From: Cytobacillus purgationiresistens
Lineage (GTDB): Bacteria; Bacillota; Bacilli; Bacillales; Cytobacillaceae
Assembly (NCBI RefSeq): GCF_030813235.1
Contig: NZ_JAUSUB010000009.1
Span: 1-64,000 of the forward strand
Direction: 5' to 3'
Length of the DNA stretch: 64,000 nucleotides
Part shown: positions 44,368 to 53,589 of the stretch, piece after piece
Position numbering within the stretch: position 1 is the first letter of the stretch
How the letters are laid out: each line of letters begins with the position of its first letter
Program-made: the position numbers and the translations under genes
Notes under the pieces: generated by a model
The model's database searches: none
Seen by the model: only the letters and a program-made list of their open reading frames with translations
Told to the model about the DNA's origin: nothing

Positions 44368-45021
44368 TTATTTAACGTAATCGATAAAAACCCCTTCACC
44401 TCTTTTTATTTTCAAGCTTTTGGGAACTTGCAAATAAATAGCTGGATCATTAGCGTAAATTGGATCTTCTGAAAAGACCTCACCATACTTAAATTGAGTG
44501 ACAGTGAACTCAGGTGCTCCCATGGTCACTTTGACCGTCCTATCTTGAGGTACATAAAACCCTAGAGTATCCTCTTTTTTCTTCAATCGATACGGAGCAA
44601 GGGAATCAGTTACATAAACGCCATCTACATAAGGTCCAATATGATAAATGGAAGCTTCAACCTTACCGTCATCAATATTCTTTCTATCGACGTAAACTCT
44701 CACTTCCCATTCATAATTACTTGTTAATGTCAGTTCCTGATCCTCATCTATTTGAAAGGTCTCTTCCTTCATTAAATATAATGGATCTATTCTTTCCCTC
44801 TCCCCTTGTCTTAGTGTTTCGTTGAACTGATTAGTCATCTCATCCGTTTTAATCCTCTCTCTTTCATCCTCGATGGAAATAAACCATATAAAAATAGATG
44901 AGATCAAAAGGGCGCCAATATAAATAATAAGCAAAGAATAGGTCATCTTAAACCTTTTTGATAAGAGGAAAATAGCTATTACCACTGCTATTATGGAGAT
45001 AAGAATGGTTACTACATTCAT
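44368..45021 (-). CDS. Hypothetical protein with two N-terminal helices and an extracytoplasmic domain
   Basis: 217 residues. Two hydrophobic helices (about residues 3-20 and 28-50) are followed by a charged segment and a beta-rich domain of about 130 residues with repeated aromatic and Asp residues (Y-E-W-E-V-R-V-Y-V-D). No Cys, no catalytic motif seen. It overlaps the permease gene by 4 bp, so it likely works with the ABC transporter, perhaps as an outer-face sensor or partner. Confidence 0.6.
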   Translation of the reverse strand: MNVVTILISIIAVVIAIFLLSKRFKMTYSLLIIYIGALLISSIFIWFISIEDERERIKTDEMTNQFNETLRQGERERIDPLYLMKEETFQIDEDQELTLTSNYEWEVRVYVDRKNIDDGKVEASIYHIGPYVDGVYVTDSLAPYRLKKKEDTLGFYVPQDRTVKVTMGAPEFTVTQFKYGEVFSEDPIYANDPAIYLQVPKSLKIKRGEGVFIDYVK

Positions 45022-45758
45022 CTTTCCACCTCCAAGTGATTAAAAATTGAAATCGCAGCTGTTAGTACCAAGCTGGACATCAGTATCGTTTTCAAAAGAA
45101 AATAGAAAGGATTCGACTCTTTTATATAAAATTCCGTAAATCCCGTAATTGTAGTAGAATTCATCGTCATCCCATCAAATATTAACAATCCCATAAAAAG
45201 AACAGGAATCACTACACTGAAACCCTTATGATATTGTATAAATGCACCCACTAAATAACCGATTGAACAAAATAAAAACGTATAAAGTGAGGTCGTTATC
45301 ATCCCTGTAAAAAAATCAAAAAATGGCTGTTTAAACAAAACAATGGAGTCATCAAGAAACATATAGACAATGAATTTTATCAGATTACTTGAAAGCATAG
45401 CTGTTATACTGCCTAGTACGCTGACTGTGAGTAGGAAAAGAATATTTGATAAGCTGCTTGATAGACGATTGGTCACAAAGGTAAAGTCATAATGACGATA
45501 AGGCTTAGTTGTAATCGTAATGGCCGTTATCAACGCCCATATAAATGTAAAACAAATAACGATGTTTGCCGAATACTGTTGGAGGTTAATAACCATACCC
45601 CAACCATGGGTTGAATGATAAAATCCTCCAAAAGAAAAAAGAACAGCCAGTAACTGAATTCCGATCAAAGAGCTAAACACATCTATATTCGCCTTAAATT
45701 TAAATAAATATTGCATCTTCAATACCTTAACCAAGTCAGTTTTTATTAAAGACATCAT
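45018..45758 (-). CDS. ABC-2-type permease-like membrane protein
   Basis: 246 residues with about six hydrophobic helices and no soluble domain. It sits between an ABC ATPase gene (23-bp overlap) and the hypothetical protein, so it is probably the membrane part of the transporter. Sequence alone does not place it in a family. ATG 45758 lies 6 nt after AGGAG. Confidence 0.65.
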   Translation of the reverse strand: MMSLIKTDLVKVLKMQYLFKFKANIDVFSSLIGIQLLAVLFSFGGFYHSTHGWGMVINLQQYSANIVICFTFIWALITAITITTKPYRHYDFTFVTNRLSSSLSNILFLLTVSVLGSITAMLSSNLIKFIVYMFLDDSIVLFKQPFFDFFTGMITTSLYTFLFCSIGYLVGAFIQYHKGFSVVIPVLFMGLLIFDGMTMNSTTITGFTEFYIKESNPFYFLLKTILMSSLVLTAAISIFNHLEVER

Positions 45759-46641
45759 CAATCACTCCTTTGCCTTTATCCGTTAAATAGACGCACGCAT
45801 CACTTGCATTGACTGGCCTTATCTTTAGACCCATACGCTCGGCTCCTTGTAATTCTTCAACAGAAGCTTCTTCACGCAGGAGCACGCGATGCACATGATT
45901 AGTACCAATCGATTGCTCATAGATGATTTCCTTTTCCTGTAGCACCTGGTCTGCGATTGCTAATTTCCCTTCAACACTAATCATCATTTCCTTTACATCG
46001 TATATAGGAAGATGAAGCAAACATTGGCCATTTTTAATAAGCAGAACATCCTCCAATAAATGCTCGATTTCCTCCAAATGGTGACTCGATAAAACGATTG
46101 TCCGAGGAAAAGCCAAATAATCCTTCAATAATGCTCGATAAAAGTCTTTTCTCACTGCTGCATCCATTCCTATTGTTGGCTCATCAAACAGTGTTAATGG
46201 GCAACGAGAGGCTAAGCCTATGATCATATTAAATGTACTTGTTTGTCCTTTAGATAACCGGTTGTGGTATTTATATTTTTCCAATGAAAAATAATCTAAC
46301 AGTCCCTCTGCCAATGGTTGATGCCAATTCGAATAAAAGGCGGCTGCCGCATCCATAATATCACCTAAATTTAATGCAGCGGGGAAGCTCATGCTATCAT
46401 CAACTAAAATGGAATTTGCTGATACAAAAAGATTATTGAATGGTTGTTCGGAAAAAACCTTTATCTCTCCGGCAGTCGGTTTAATAAAACCTGATATAAG
46501 CTTAAGCAAGGTTGTTTTTCCAGCGCCGTTTCTCCCTATGAGGCCAGTAATCTTATTTTCCTCTATCGAAAAGGTTAGCTGCTCCAATGCCTTCTGGCGA
46601 AAATACATCTTTGAAATGTCTCTGCATTCAATGATTTTCAC
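45736..46641 (-). CDS. ABC transporter ATP-binding protein (YtrB-like)
   Basis: 301 residues. Walker A G-R-N-G-A-G-K-T-T (36-44), signature variant L-S-K-G-Q, Walker B L-T-L-F-D-E-P, H-switch S-S-H-H. About 70 C-terminal residues form an accessory region. The family is the GntR-linked single-ATPase type (YtrB and relatives) that acts in export or envelope stress. Overlaps the GntR gene by 4 bp. Confidence 0.85.
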   Translation of the reverse strand: MKIIECRDISKMYFRQKALEQLTFSIEENKITGLIGRNGAGKTTLLKLISGFIKPTAGEIKVFSEQPFNNLFVSANSILVDDSMSFPAALNLGDIMDAAAAFYSNWHQPLAEGLLDYFSLEKYKYHNRLSKGQTSTFNMIIGLASRCPLTLFDEPTIGMDAAVRKDFYRALLKDYLAFPRTIVLSSHHLEEIEHLLEDVLLIKNGQCLLHLPIYDVKEMMISVEGKLAIADQVLQEKEIIYEQSIGTNHVHRVLLREEASVEELQGAERMGLKIRPVNASDACVYLTDKGKGVIDDVFNKN

Positions 46642-47015
46642 TGATTTCCCTCCTTCGTTTGCAGTGCTTTAATCATAGATAGAAGCTCCTCGTTACTCAC
46701 CTGCAGCCGATTCGCCTCTAGTACCACCTCTTCAACTAATCTCTTCAATGTTTGATTTTTACGCTTGAAAAGGATTTTTTCTTTCGCTTCGCTGGAAACA
46801 AACATTCCGAGACCCCGTTTTTTATATAGAATTCCTTCATCTGCTAGCAAATTGAGACCCTTTGCAGCAGTAGCTGGATTAATCGTATACATATCCGCCA
46901 ATTGATATTGGGAATACACCTTTTGGTCCGTTTTGAATGTCCCGCTTAAGATCTCCGATTCAAGCCACTCCGCTATTTGGACATATATCGGCTTACTGCT
47001 TTCTGTATTAAGAAT
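46638..47015 (-). CDS. YtrA-family GntR regulator with a non-standard start
   Basis: The complete GntR winged helix needs the segment S-K-P-I-Y-V-Q-I-A-E-W-L-E-S-E-I-L that precedes the first standard start (GTG 46919). In frame upstream of it only ATA (47021) and ATT (47015) lie between a TAG and that segment, with GGGGG 8 nt before ATT. With ATT the protein has 125 residues, the normal YtrA size. It has the short YtrA C-terminal tail rather than a large ligand domain. A 28-bp palindrome lies immediately upstream, arguing for autoregulation. Confidence 0.7.
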   Translation of the reverse strand: MLNTESSKPIYVQIAEWLESEILSGTFKTDQKVYSQYQLADMYTINPATAAKGLNLLADEGILYKKRGLGMFVSSEAKEKILFKRKNQTLKRLVEEVVLEANRLQVSNEELLSMIKALQTKEGNQ

Positions 47016-47032
47016 GGCTATCGCCCCCTAAC

Positions 47033-47060
47033 ATAGTACATTACTGTTGTAATGTACTAT
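47033..47060. promoter_or_regulatory. 28-bp palindromic operator of the GntR/ABC operon
   Basis: Perfect 12-bp arms ATAGTACATTAC and GTAATGTACTAT around TGTT. AGTACA-N12-TGTACT resembles the wide-spaced YtrA-type site (AGTGTA-N13-TACACT, as I recall). It lies 18 bp upstream of the ATT start. Confidence 0.75.
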
Positions 47061-47093
47061 ACAATAAATTCTTTGACAAATCAATCTTTATTT

Positions 47094-47133
47094 AAAAAAG
47101 CAAAACCGGGCAACTGTCTAAACAGCGCCCGGT
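47094..47133 (-). terminator. Terminator after the sensor kinase gene
   Basis: CCGGGC (47106-47111) pairs with GCCCGG (47127-47132), with inner CTGT/ACAG; on the minus strand T-rich sequence follows. Confidence 0.85.
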
Positions 47134-47140
47134 TCATCCA

Positions 47141-48862
47141 TTATTTTATACTCGGAAAAAGCATAGTAACAATTGTCCCGCTATTTTCCTTGCTTTTCAC
47201 ATGCATTTCTCCGTTATTTTCATTCATTAGCTTAAAACAGATGGTTAAGCCAATTCCATTTCCTTTTTCTTTGCTCGTAAAATAAGGTTCCCCTATCCGG
47301 GCTAGCCTCGATTTAGGAATGCCCTCCCCATTATCCATGACACGGATGCGGATTCTATCTCCTAGCTCATCCAGCATGATTTTGACTTTTCCCTCAGCGG
47401 GAATTGCTTCAAGGCTGTTTTTTACTACATTGATCATCACTTGCTTGAAATGAGATTTATCCATATCAATCAGCGAAAGTGTTTTTAACTTATTGTAAAC
47501 AGATATATGTTTATTCTGCTCTAACGCTAAGGCTTCAAATAACAGATTGATATTATTCACTTCATTTATCGCATCCAGGTGTGATATCACCTGAGCGTCT
47601 TCCTCTTTTGCTTCGGGCTTACCGAGAATCAGAAGCTCCTTTAACACTTGGTTAATTCGATCGATTTCCTCGATTAATATTTTTTCATACGAGGATTCAG
47701 GATTTCTTTCTTTTAAAAGCTGAATAAATCCTCTAATTGTTGTTAACGGGTTTCTAATCTCATGGGCAACACTTGCTGCCATCTCACCAATGACCTTCAT
47801 TTTTTCAGATGACAGCAGCACTTGTTCATTGCGCTTCTGCTCTGTCACATCATTTCCAAAGAAGATCGTATAGGTCTCGCCCGTTTCTTGATTAAGTTGT
47901 CTAGATCCCCACTGAATATAATAAACACGCCCTTTGCAATCTGCATATCGATAGGGTATTTCATAGCCTGCTTCTACCATTTGAGTAAAGTGCGACAAAG
48001 TAGATGGATTCTTTCCAAGTAAGTCTTCTCCTGATTCGGCAAATAGTTTACAGAAGGAATTATTTACTTTTACAATCCGATTTTCCGCGTCTTTTACTAA
48101 TAAATAATTCGGGTTAATATCCATGATTGCTTCCAATAAATCACTTTGCCTTACAAGCTCCAGATTGATATCGCTAATTCGCTGAGACTGCATTTGGAAA
48201 AAGCCCAAGAATAGAATGAGTGCGGCGATAATAGAATTAAAGCTCGAGAAAAAGAGCGGAACAACGGAAAACCCACTGATTACGCCGTTTACAAAAATGA
48301 TCATTGCTGCTATAACAAGCTGAAGATAAAATCCTTTATAGTAGATTCCTTTCAAGCGAATCGTTACGACAAATAGAAAGAACCAATTAACAAACACGAG
48401 AAGGATATTTATGATAAAGGTAAAATTTAATACCCCGTATACCGGGACCCAGTGCGAAGGAGAAAATTGTACAGCCTCTACAAATTGGTAAGAGGCTACG
48501 CCTGCATTTGTAAAATTGATTGCATAGGTAACAATGCTGAATCCAGTGACAATCATTAAACCCGTTTTATTAAACAAAAGCTTAAATTGAACTAAATTTT
48601 CTTTAACTAAATAGTAGGAGAAGTAATACATAAGCGGCATGATAAAAATCGGACCCATTCTTAAAATCCTAAATAGCCAATCTATCACTTCAAGACTTAG
48701 AAATTCATTGGCATACAAAAAGGCGATATCCATTTGCCAAAAAGAAAGCATAAGTAAAAATAGTGATAAGGCTTTAGTTAACGAAGCCTTTGAAAAAAAG
48801 AGTATAGAAACAGAAATGAATAGTGGAATAAACGATACTGTTAATAATAATATGAATTCCAA
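47141..48862 (-). CDS. Membrane sensor histidine kinase (KinB-like)
   Basis: 573 residues. Seven or eight N-terminal helices (to about residue 225), a PAS domain (about 235-345), HisKA with V-A-H-E-I-R-N-P-L-T-T (H367), and a HATPase_c domain (N box V-K-N-S-L-E-A, G1 D-N-G-E-G-I-P, G2 G-N-G-I-G-L). No receiver domain. Resembles the orphan sporulation-type kinases of Bacillus. TTG 48862 has GAGGAGG 8 nt upstream, within the end of the ketosynthase gene; earlier in-frame starts would overlap that gene. Confidence 0.85.
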   Translation of the reverse strand: MEFILLLTVSFIPLFISVSILFFSKASLTKALSLFLLMLSFWQMDIAFLYANEFLSLEVIDWLFRILRMGPIFIMPLMYYFSYYLVKENLVQFKLLFNKTGLMIVTGFSIVTYAINFTNAGVASYQFVEAVQFSPSHWVPVYGVLNFTFIINILLVFVNWFFLFVVTIRLKGIYYKGFYLQLVIAAMIIFVNGVISGFSVVPLFFSSFNSIIAALILFLGFFQMQSQRISDINLELVRQSDLLEAIMDINPNYLLVKDAENRIVKVNNSFCKLFAESGEDLLGKNPSTLSHFTQMVEAGYEIPYRYADCKGRVYYIQWGSRQLNQETGETYTIFFGNDVTEQKRNEQVLLSSEKMKVIGEMAASVAHEIRNPLTTIRGFIQLLKERNPESSYEKILIEEIDRINQVLKELLILGKPEAKEEDAQVISHLDAINEVNNINLLFEALALEQNKHISVYNKLKTLSLIDMDKSHFKQVMINVVKNSLEAIPAEGKVKIMLDELGDRIRIRVMDNGEGIPKSRLARIGEPYFTSKEKGNGIGLTICFKLMNENNGEMHVKSKENSGTIVTMLFPSIK

Positions 48863-48875
48863 CTCATTTCCCTCC

Positions 48876-50024
48876 TCAAGATATCCATGCGCACCCGTTA
48901 TTTCCCCCATATCCATGTGTAGTTATGAAAACACTTTCCACTGGAGCATCCATCTTTTCTCTAATGATTGGCAGATTCTTATATTTTGTGGGATTACTAT
49001 GGATGGTTGGCGGGATGAATTGCTCCTTCAGGCTGATGAGACTAGCGATGATTTGGAAAGTGCCTGAAGCCCCCATAGCATGACCAACCATCCCTTTAAT
49101 CGATGTAATCGGGATACTGCTGCCGGTAAACTTCCGCTCATAAACCATTGCTTCGATTGCATCATTTTCCTCAATACCGAGCGCTTGGCTATTGATATAG
49201 CTCGGCATGCTTGTTCCTATACATTCGTCTGCTGCTTTTAGCATGGCTCCGCCTAATGAATCAGACAGAAAAGGAGAGCGGGCATCCTGTGTAATACTCG
49301 TTGCTTTTACTACTCCTAGTATATCTGCTCCACGATTCAAAGCAGATTTCTCATCCTCTACGATTAACACCCCAGCCCCTTCAGACATCGCAAACCCCTC
49401 TCCCCCCGAAAAAGGACCAGATAATGTCTCTCCAGTTTGCAATACCCGAAGAGGTAAAAAGCTTTGCAGCACTAAATCATTAACTGTTGCATCTACCCCT
49501 CCGACAATACATAAATCTACTTCTTTCGATCGTATGAGTATCTTCGCCAAATGAAGGGCATCCATTCCCGATGTACAGCTATTGGCTAACGTAAAGGACA
49601 TTCCATTCAAATGGTACTGGGCATTGATACTACTAGATAAGGTATTTGCGTTCATATTTCCAATTGCATATGGACCAAGCCGCTTGCCTGTTTCCATTTC
49701 GCTTGTATGATTAGCTACTTCTGAAATAACGCCTCCTGAAGAGCCTATAATGACAGCTGTCTTATAATCTCTCGGTGTAACCCTTGCCATCTGTACGGCC
49801 ATTTCACTGGCATGAAGCAGCATTTTTGCTGATTTTGGATATCTATTCCCCTTTTCAAAGGTTAGATTCATTTCTTCTGATTGGACTCTACCCGTATGAA
49901 TGAATTTATTTTTCATTTTCTCTCTCTTTAATACGGACGTTCCTGTTTTTAATATATTTGTATAACTCTCAATCGACGTAAAACCAGGGCCAATAATTCC
50001 CATCCCTGTGATGACGACTCCCAT
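48876..50024 (-). CDS. Atypical ketosynthase-fold protein (FabF-like, first His replaced)
   Basis: 382 residues with the beta-ketoacyl synthase fold. Cys150 lies in N-S-C-T-S-G and H315 in G-H-A-M-G-A-S-G, with a C-terminal H-G-Y-G-G-N-N-G. But where FabF reads N-A-H-G-T this protein reads N-S-Q-A-L-G (Q280), so the Cys-His-His triad lacks its first His. Some acyl binding may remain, but ordinary condensation is doubtful. ATG 50024 follows AAAGGGG. It lies 13 bp upstream of the sensor kinase gene, on the same strand, with no ACP or other fatty-acid gene nearby. Confidence 0.75.
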   Translation of the reverse strand: MGVVITGMGIIGPGFTSIESYTNILKTGTSVLKREKMKNKFIHTGRVQSEEMNLTFEKGNRYPKSAKMLLHASEMAVQMARVTPRDYKTAVIIGSSGGVISEVANHTSEMETGKRLGPYAIGNMNANTLSSSINAQYHLNGMSFTLANSCTSGMDALHLAKILIRSKEVDLCIVGGVDATVNDLVLQSFLPLRVLQTGETLSGPFSGGEGFAMSEGAGVLIVEDEKSALNRGADILGVVKATSITQDARSPFLSDSLGGAMLKAADECIGTSMPSYINSQALGIEENDAIEAMVYERKFTGSSIPITSIKGMVGHAMGASGTFQIIASLISLKEQFIPPTIHSNPTKYKNLPIIREKMDAPVESVFITTHGYGGNNGCAWIS

Positions 50025-50177
50025 AAATGCAACCCCTTTGTACACATTCATCTCTATTTTACTATTAATCAAGTAATCAGGAAATATCATATATTTCTTC
50101 AAGAACAGATACTAGTTCTATCGTACCATAAAGCGAAAGCCTATATTGCATGGGGAAAACGGATTTTTTCACATATA

Positions 50178-50207
50178 AAAAGGTGAATCCATGACAGATT
50201 CACCCTT
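50178..50207 (-). terminator. Terminator after the YbaK-like gene
   Basis: AGGTGAATC (50181-50189) pairs with GATTCACCC(T) (50197-50206); T-rich on the minus strand. Confidence 0.85.
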
Positions 50208-50209
50208 CC

Positions 50210-50728
50210 TTACATATGTTCTTTCGCTGTTGCCGTTTCATCACGCACATCATCTTCTTGCCAGCCCTTTGTTACTTCAATCCACTCTTTGGCATGTGCA
50301 TATTTGTACAATTCTTCACAAGTCAACTCAATTGCCGAGTTTTGACTTCCACAGGCAGGATACACTAATTCAAACCGCTTCAATGATGCATCCATATAAA
50401 CATCAAGGTCCTTTGCCAGACCGAATGGACATACACCACCAACGATATGCCCTGTTTGTTCGACTACTTCATCTGCCGAAAGCATTCTTGCCTTCATGCC
50501 AAAAGTTTCGCGAAACTTTTTATTATCAATCCTTGCATCTCCTGCTGCAACAACGAGGATTCCTAAATCGCCTTCCCCCCGAAAGGATAAGGTTTTTGCT
50601 ATTTTTGCCGGTATCACTCCGATGGCCTCAGCTGCTTGGTCGACCGTTGCACTAATGGTGTCGAACTCCAAAATGTCCTTATCGCGCTCATATTTTTTCA
50701 AATGAGCCTTTACGCTTTCAAGCGACAT
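50210..50728 (-). CDS. YbaK/EbsC-family aminoacyl-tRNA deacylase
   Basis: 172 residues. YbaK/ProX editing-domain motifs: K-T-L-S-F-R (catalytic Lys region), A-A-G-D-A-R-I-D and G-G-V-C-P-F-G near residues 112-118. Family members hydrolyse mischarged tRNA(Pro), such as Cys-tRNA(Pro). ATG 50728 lies 8 nt after GGGAGG; a longer frame to 50770 lacks a site. Single gene with its own terminator. Confidence 0.85.
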   Translation of the reverse strand: MSLESVKAHLKKYERDKDILEFDTISATVDQAAEAIGVIPAKIAKTLSFRGEGDLGILVVAAGDARIDNKKFRETFGMKARMLSADEVVEQTGHIVGGVCPFGLAKDLDVYMDASLKRFELVYPACGSQNSAIELTCEELYKYAHAKEWIEVTKGWQEDDVRDETATAKEHM

Positions 50729-50864
50729 ATGCCTAGCCTCCCTGTAAAATATTATGTAAAAGCATAACATTCTTTATCTGAGAAAAGCAATTAGATTTTT
50801 TGTTATATTAGGCTATTATGATAGAGTAGATCATAGAAAATTATACATTTTTGGAGGATTTTTA

Positions 50865-51908
50865 ATGAAGGACAATAAAATGATAGGTTATGTTGGAACC
50901 TATACAAAAGGCGAAAGCAAGGGAATTTATTCATTTGCATTGGCTGATGAGAAAATGACTGATGTCAAGCTTGCAGCAACAATTGAAAATCCAACCTATT
51001 TAACCATTAGCGATGATAACAAGTTTCTTATTTCTGTTATGAAAAAAGGCGATGAAGGTGGAGTCGCTTCCTATGAGGTCGATAGCAACACAGGTGCACT
51101 TCATATGGTAAACAGTCAATTGACAGCTGGGTCGCCGCCTTGTCACGTGAGTACTGACCAAGATTCTAAATGCATTTTAACGGCAAATTATCATAAAGGT
51201 ACAATTGAATCGTATTTAAGCGTTGGTGGGAGGCTTCAGCCGCCTGCTTCTGTAATTGCACATCACGGATCAGGCCCAGATGAGCGCCAGGAAAAACCAC
51301 ATACGCACTTTGCCGGTTTTACACCGGATGAAAAATATGCGATTGCAGTTGATCTCGGAATTGATCAAGTCATTAGTTATGAAAATCGGGAAGGACTGTT
51401 GCAGGAAAAAGCAGTATTCACTGCTAAACCTGGCAGCGGCCCACGTCATATTGTTTTTCATCCCAATGGTAAATGGGCTTACGTAATGACTGAGTTAAGC
51501 TCCGAAATCATTACTTTATCCTATGACTCTGAAAATGGAAGCTTTGCAGAAGTTCAAACGATTTCTACTATCCCTTCAGACTTCATTGACAATAATCAAG
51601 GCAGTGCGATTCATATTTCTAGCGATGGCCGTTTTATTTATGCTGGAAATCGCGGACATGACAGCATTGCTGTGTATGCTGTCGATACCGCGAACGGATC
51701 GATTAACTTTTTAGAGCATACTTCTACCTATGGAAACTGGCCTCGTGATTTTGTGCTGGATCCTACGGAAGCCTACGTAATTGCTTCGAACCAAAACTCA
51801 GGCACTCTCGTGTTATATGCCAGAGACGCTGTGACAGGCAAGCTATCGTTACTGCAAAAAGATATCGTTGTCCCGGATCCTGTTTGCGTGAAATTTTTGC
51901 ATATTTGA
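50865..51908 (+). CDS. pgl: Lactonase-family 6-phosphogluconolactonase
   Basis: 347 residues, seven-bladed propeller of the YkgB/YbhE lactonase family. Typical G-Y-V-G-T-Y-T-K at the N-terminus, N-P-T-Y-L, and H-P-N-G-K-W-A-Y. It should hydrolyse 6-phosphogluconolactone in the pentose phosphate pathway. ATG 50865 follows TTTGGAGGA. Terminator follows. Confidence 0.85.
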   Translation: MKDNKMIGYVGTYTKGESKGIYSFALADEKMTDVKLAATIENPTYLTISDDNKFLISVMKKGDEGGVASYEVDSNTGALHMVNSQLTAGSPPCHVSTDQDSKCILTANYHKGTIESYLSVGGRLQPPASVIAHHGSGPDERQEKPHTHFAGFTPDEKYAIAVDLGIDQVISYENREGLLQEKAVFTAKPGSGPRHIVFHPNGKWAYVMTELSSEIITLSYDSENGSFAEVQTISTIPSDFIDNNQGSAIHISSDGRFIYAGNRGHDSIAVYAVDTANGSINFLEHTSTYGNWPRDFVLDPTEAYVIASNQNSGTLVLYARDAVTGKLSLLQKDIVVPDPVCVKFLHI

Positions 51909-51912
51909 TTAT

Positions 51913-51945
51913 TTAACCCTGACTATGTCAGGGTTAATTTTTTGC
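51913..51945 (+). terminator. Terminator after the lactonase gene
   Basis: TTAACCCTGAC (51913-51923) pairs with GTCAGGGTTAA (51927-51937), then T6. Confidence 0.93.
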
Positions 51946-52011
51946 GGTCATCATTGGAAATCAGTGCTATGATTGGTTTATACCCCAATCCCCCTCGAAA
52001 GGATGATCATT

Positions 52012-52919
52012 ATGATATTAAAACCTCTTATTGATTCTGTTGATTTTTCCCTCATGCAATATTTAAACAAACGATTGATTATGCCACCACAAAAAAAGCA
52101 GTATTTAGAAAATCTAACGAAAGGTGCAGAAGGAGAAAGGCATTGGGAAGGCTGGCTAAATCAGCTATCCAACGAAAGCATCATTTTATATGATCTAACT
52201 TTGGAATATAAACATACGATTTTCCAAATCGATGCCCTCTGTATTTTTCAAAAGACTATCATAGCCTTTGAAGTGAAAAATTATGAAGGTGATTTTTATA
52301 TTAATGGTGACATATGGTCAAGCGCTTCCGGTTCCGAGATTAAAAACCCACTACTGCAAGTCCAACGCAGCGAATCCTTACTGAGACCTCTTCTAAAAAC
52401 CCTAAATATACAGTTGCCTATCGAATATTACCTAGTATTTGTCCACCCCGATTTCATGCTCTATCAAGCACCACCCCATAAAAAGATGATCTTTCCACAG
52501 CAAATTAATCGGTATATCCGCCATTTAAATAATATTCCTTCGAAAATGAGCAGAGCCCATAGAGATATCGCCGAACATTTCATTTACTAAATCTAAGCAC
52601 GCCAACCCTTTTCCGAAAGCCTTCGTATGAATATGAGGATTTGAAAAAGGGGATCAGCTGTCCTCATTGTGATGAGTTTATGGATTATCGGAAGAAAGCG
52701 TTGTTTTGTGTGAGGTGTGATGAGCGTCATATTTCGGATGCCAATATTCTGCGGAGTATCGATGAATTATCACTTCTTTTTCCTAATATGAGAATAACAA
52801 CGAGTTTGGTTTATGATTGGTGTGGCGAGGTGGTTTCGCGGAAGGTCATCCAAAGAGTTATGGACAAGAATCTAAAAAAAATTGGGATCACCAAAAGTAC
52901 TTATTATGTTACTAGATAA
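52012..52919 (+). pseudogene. NERD-domain protein gene split by a frameshift
   Basis: The first part (52012-52590) has the NERD nuclease-like domain with the PD-(D/E)xK pattern I-D-A-L-C then E-V-K-N-Y. It stops at D-I-A-E-H-F-I-Y. Another frame continues N-L-S-T-P-T-L-F-R-K-P-S-Y-E-Y-E-D-L-K-K-G-I-S-C-P-H-C, then a zinc-finger-like region (C-P-H-C and C-V-R-C) and a C-terminal helical domain ending T-Y-Y-V-T-R at 52919. That is the usual second half of Bacillus NERD proteins of about 300 residues. One lost T in a T run near 52580 explains the break. Confidence 0.85.
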
Positions 52920-53029
52920 AGAAACTATTGATTAAATCTCTGTCACTGTGTTCAGGATGAATCCACGAAAATAATGATAGAGAGCTAAAGGTAAAGCTTT
53001 ACTTCTTGTTTTTATAGGGTTTGTTGTTT

Positions 53030-53483
53030 TCTACCTTCTCTCTTGGTTTTCATTCGAGTTCGGGATGATTATCCCTTTTTTTCTACCTTCTCTCTTGATT
53101 CACACCTGAGTTCGGGATGATTATCTCTTTTTTTCTACCTTCTCCATCGACTCACACTCGAGTTCGGGTTTATTATCTCTTTTTTTCTACCTTCTCCTTC
53201 GATTCACACTCGAGTTCGGGATGATTATCCCTTTTTTCTACCATCTCTCTTGATTCACACCTGAGTTCGGGATGATTATCTCTTTTTTTCTACCTTCTCC
53301 ATCGACTCACACACGAGTTCGGGATTATTACCTCTTTTTTTCTACCTTCTCCTTGATTCACACCTGAGTTCGGGTTTATTATCTCTTTTTTCTACCTTCT
53401 CCTTCGATTCACACCTGAGTTCGGGTTTATTATCTCTTTTTTTCTACCTTCTCCTTCGATTCACACCTGAGTTCGGGATTATT
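53030..53483. repeat. Tandem array C, 51-52-bp unit, 9 copies
   Basis: GAG of the unit's GAGTTCGGG starts at 53056, 53108, 53160, 53212, 53263, 53315, 53366, 53417 and 53469, periods 52, 52, 52, 51, 52, 51, 51, 52. The rest of each unit is (a/t)TNATTAT(C/T)(T/C)CTTTTTTTCTAC, CTTCTC, a variable stretch and (G/A)TTCACACC. Sequence differs from arrays A and B, but the period, the TTCGGG and the following T tract are shared. Some units hold GGGAT-gatt-ATCCC before T7. It is not coding. Confidence 0.95.
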
Positions 53484-53589
53484 AATGAATACAAGTCTCT
53501 CTTTTTGTTTTCCACACGAACATTTCGGTTCTACCCCCATTGGACATGCATATACTGTACTGAGAATCGCAAATAAGGGGCTGATACGG

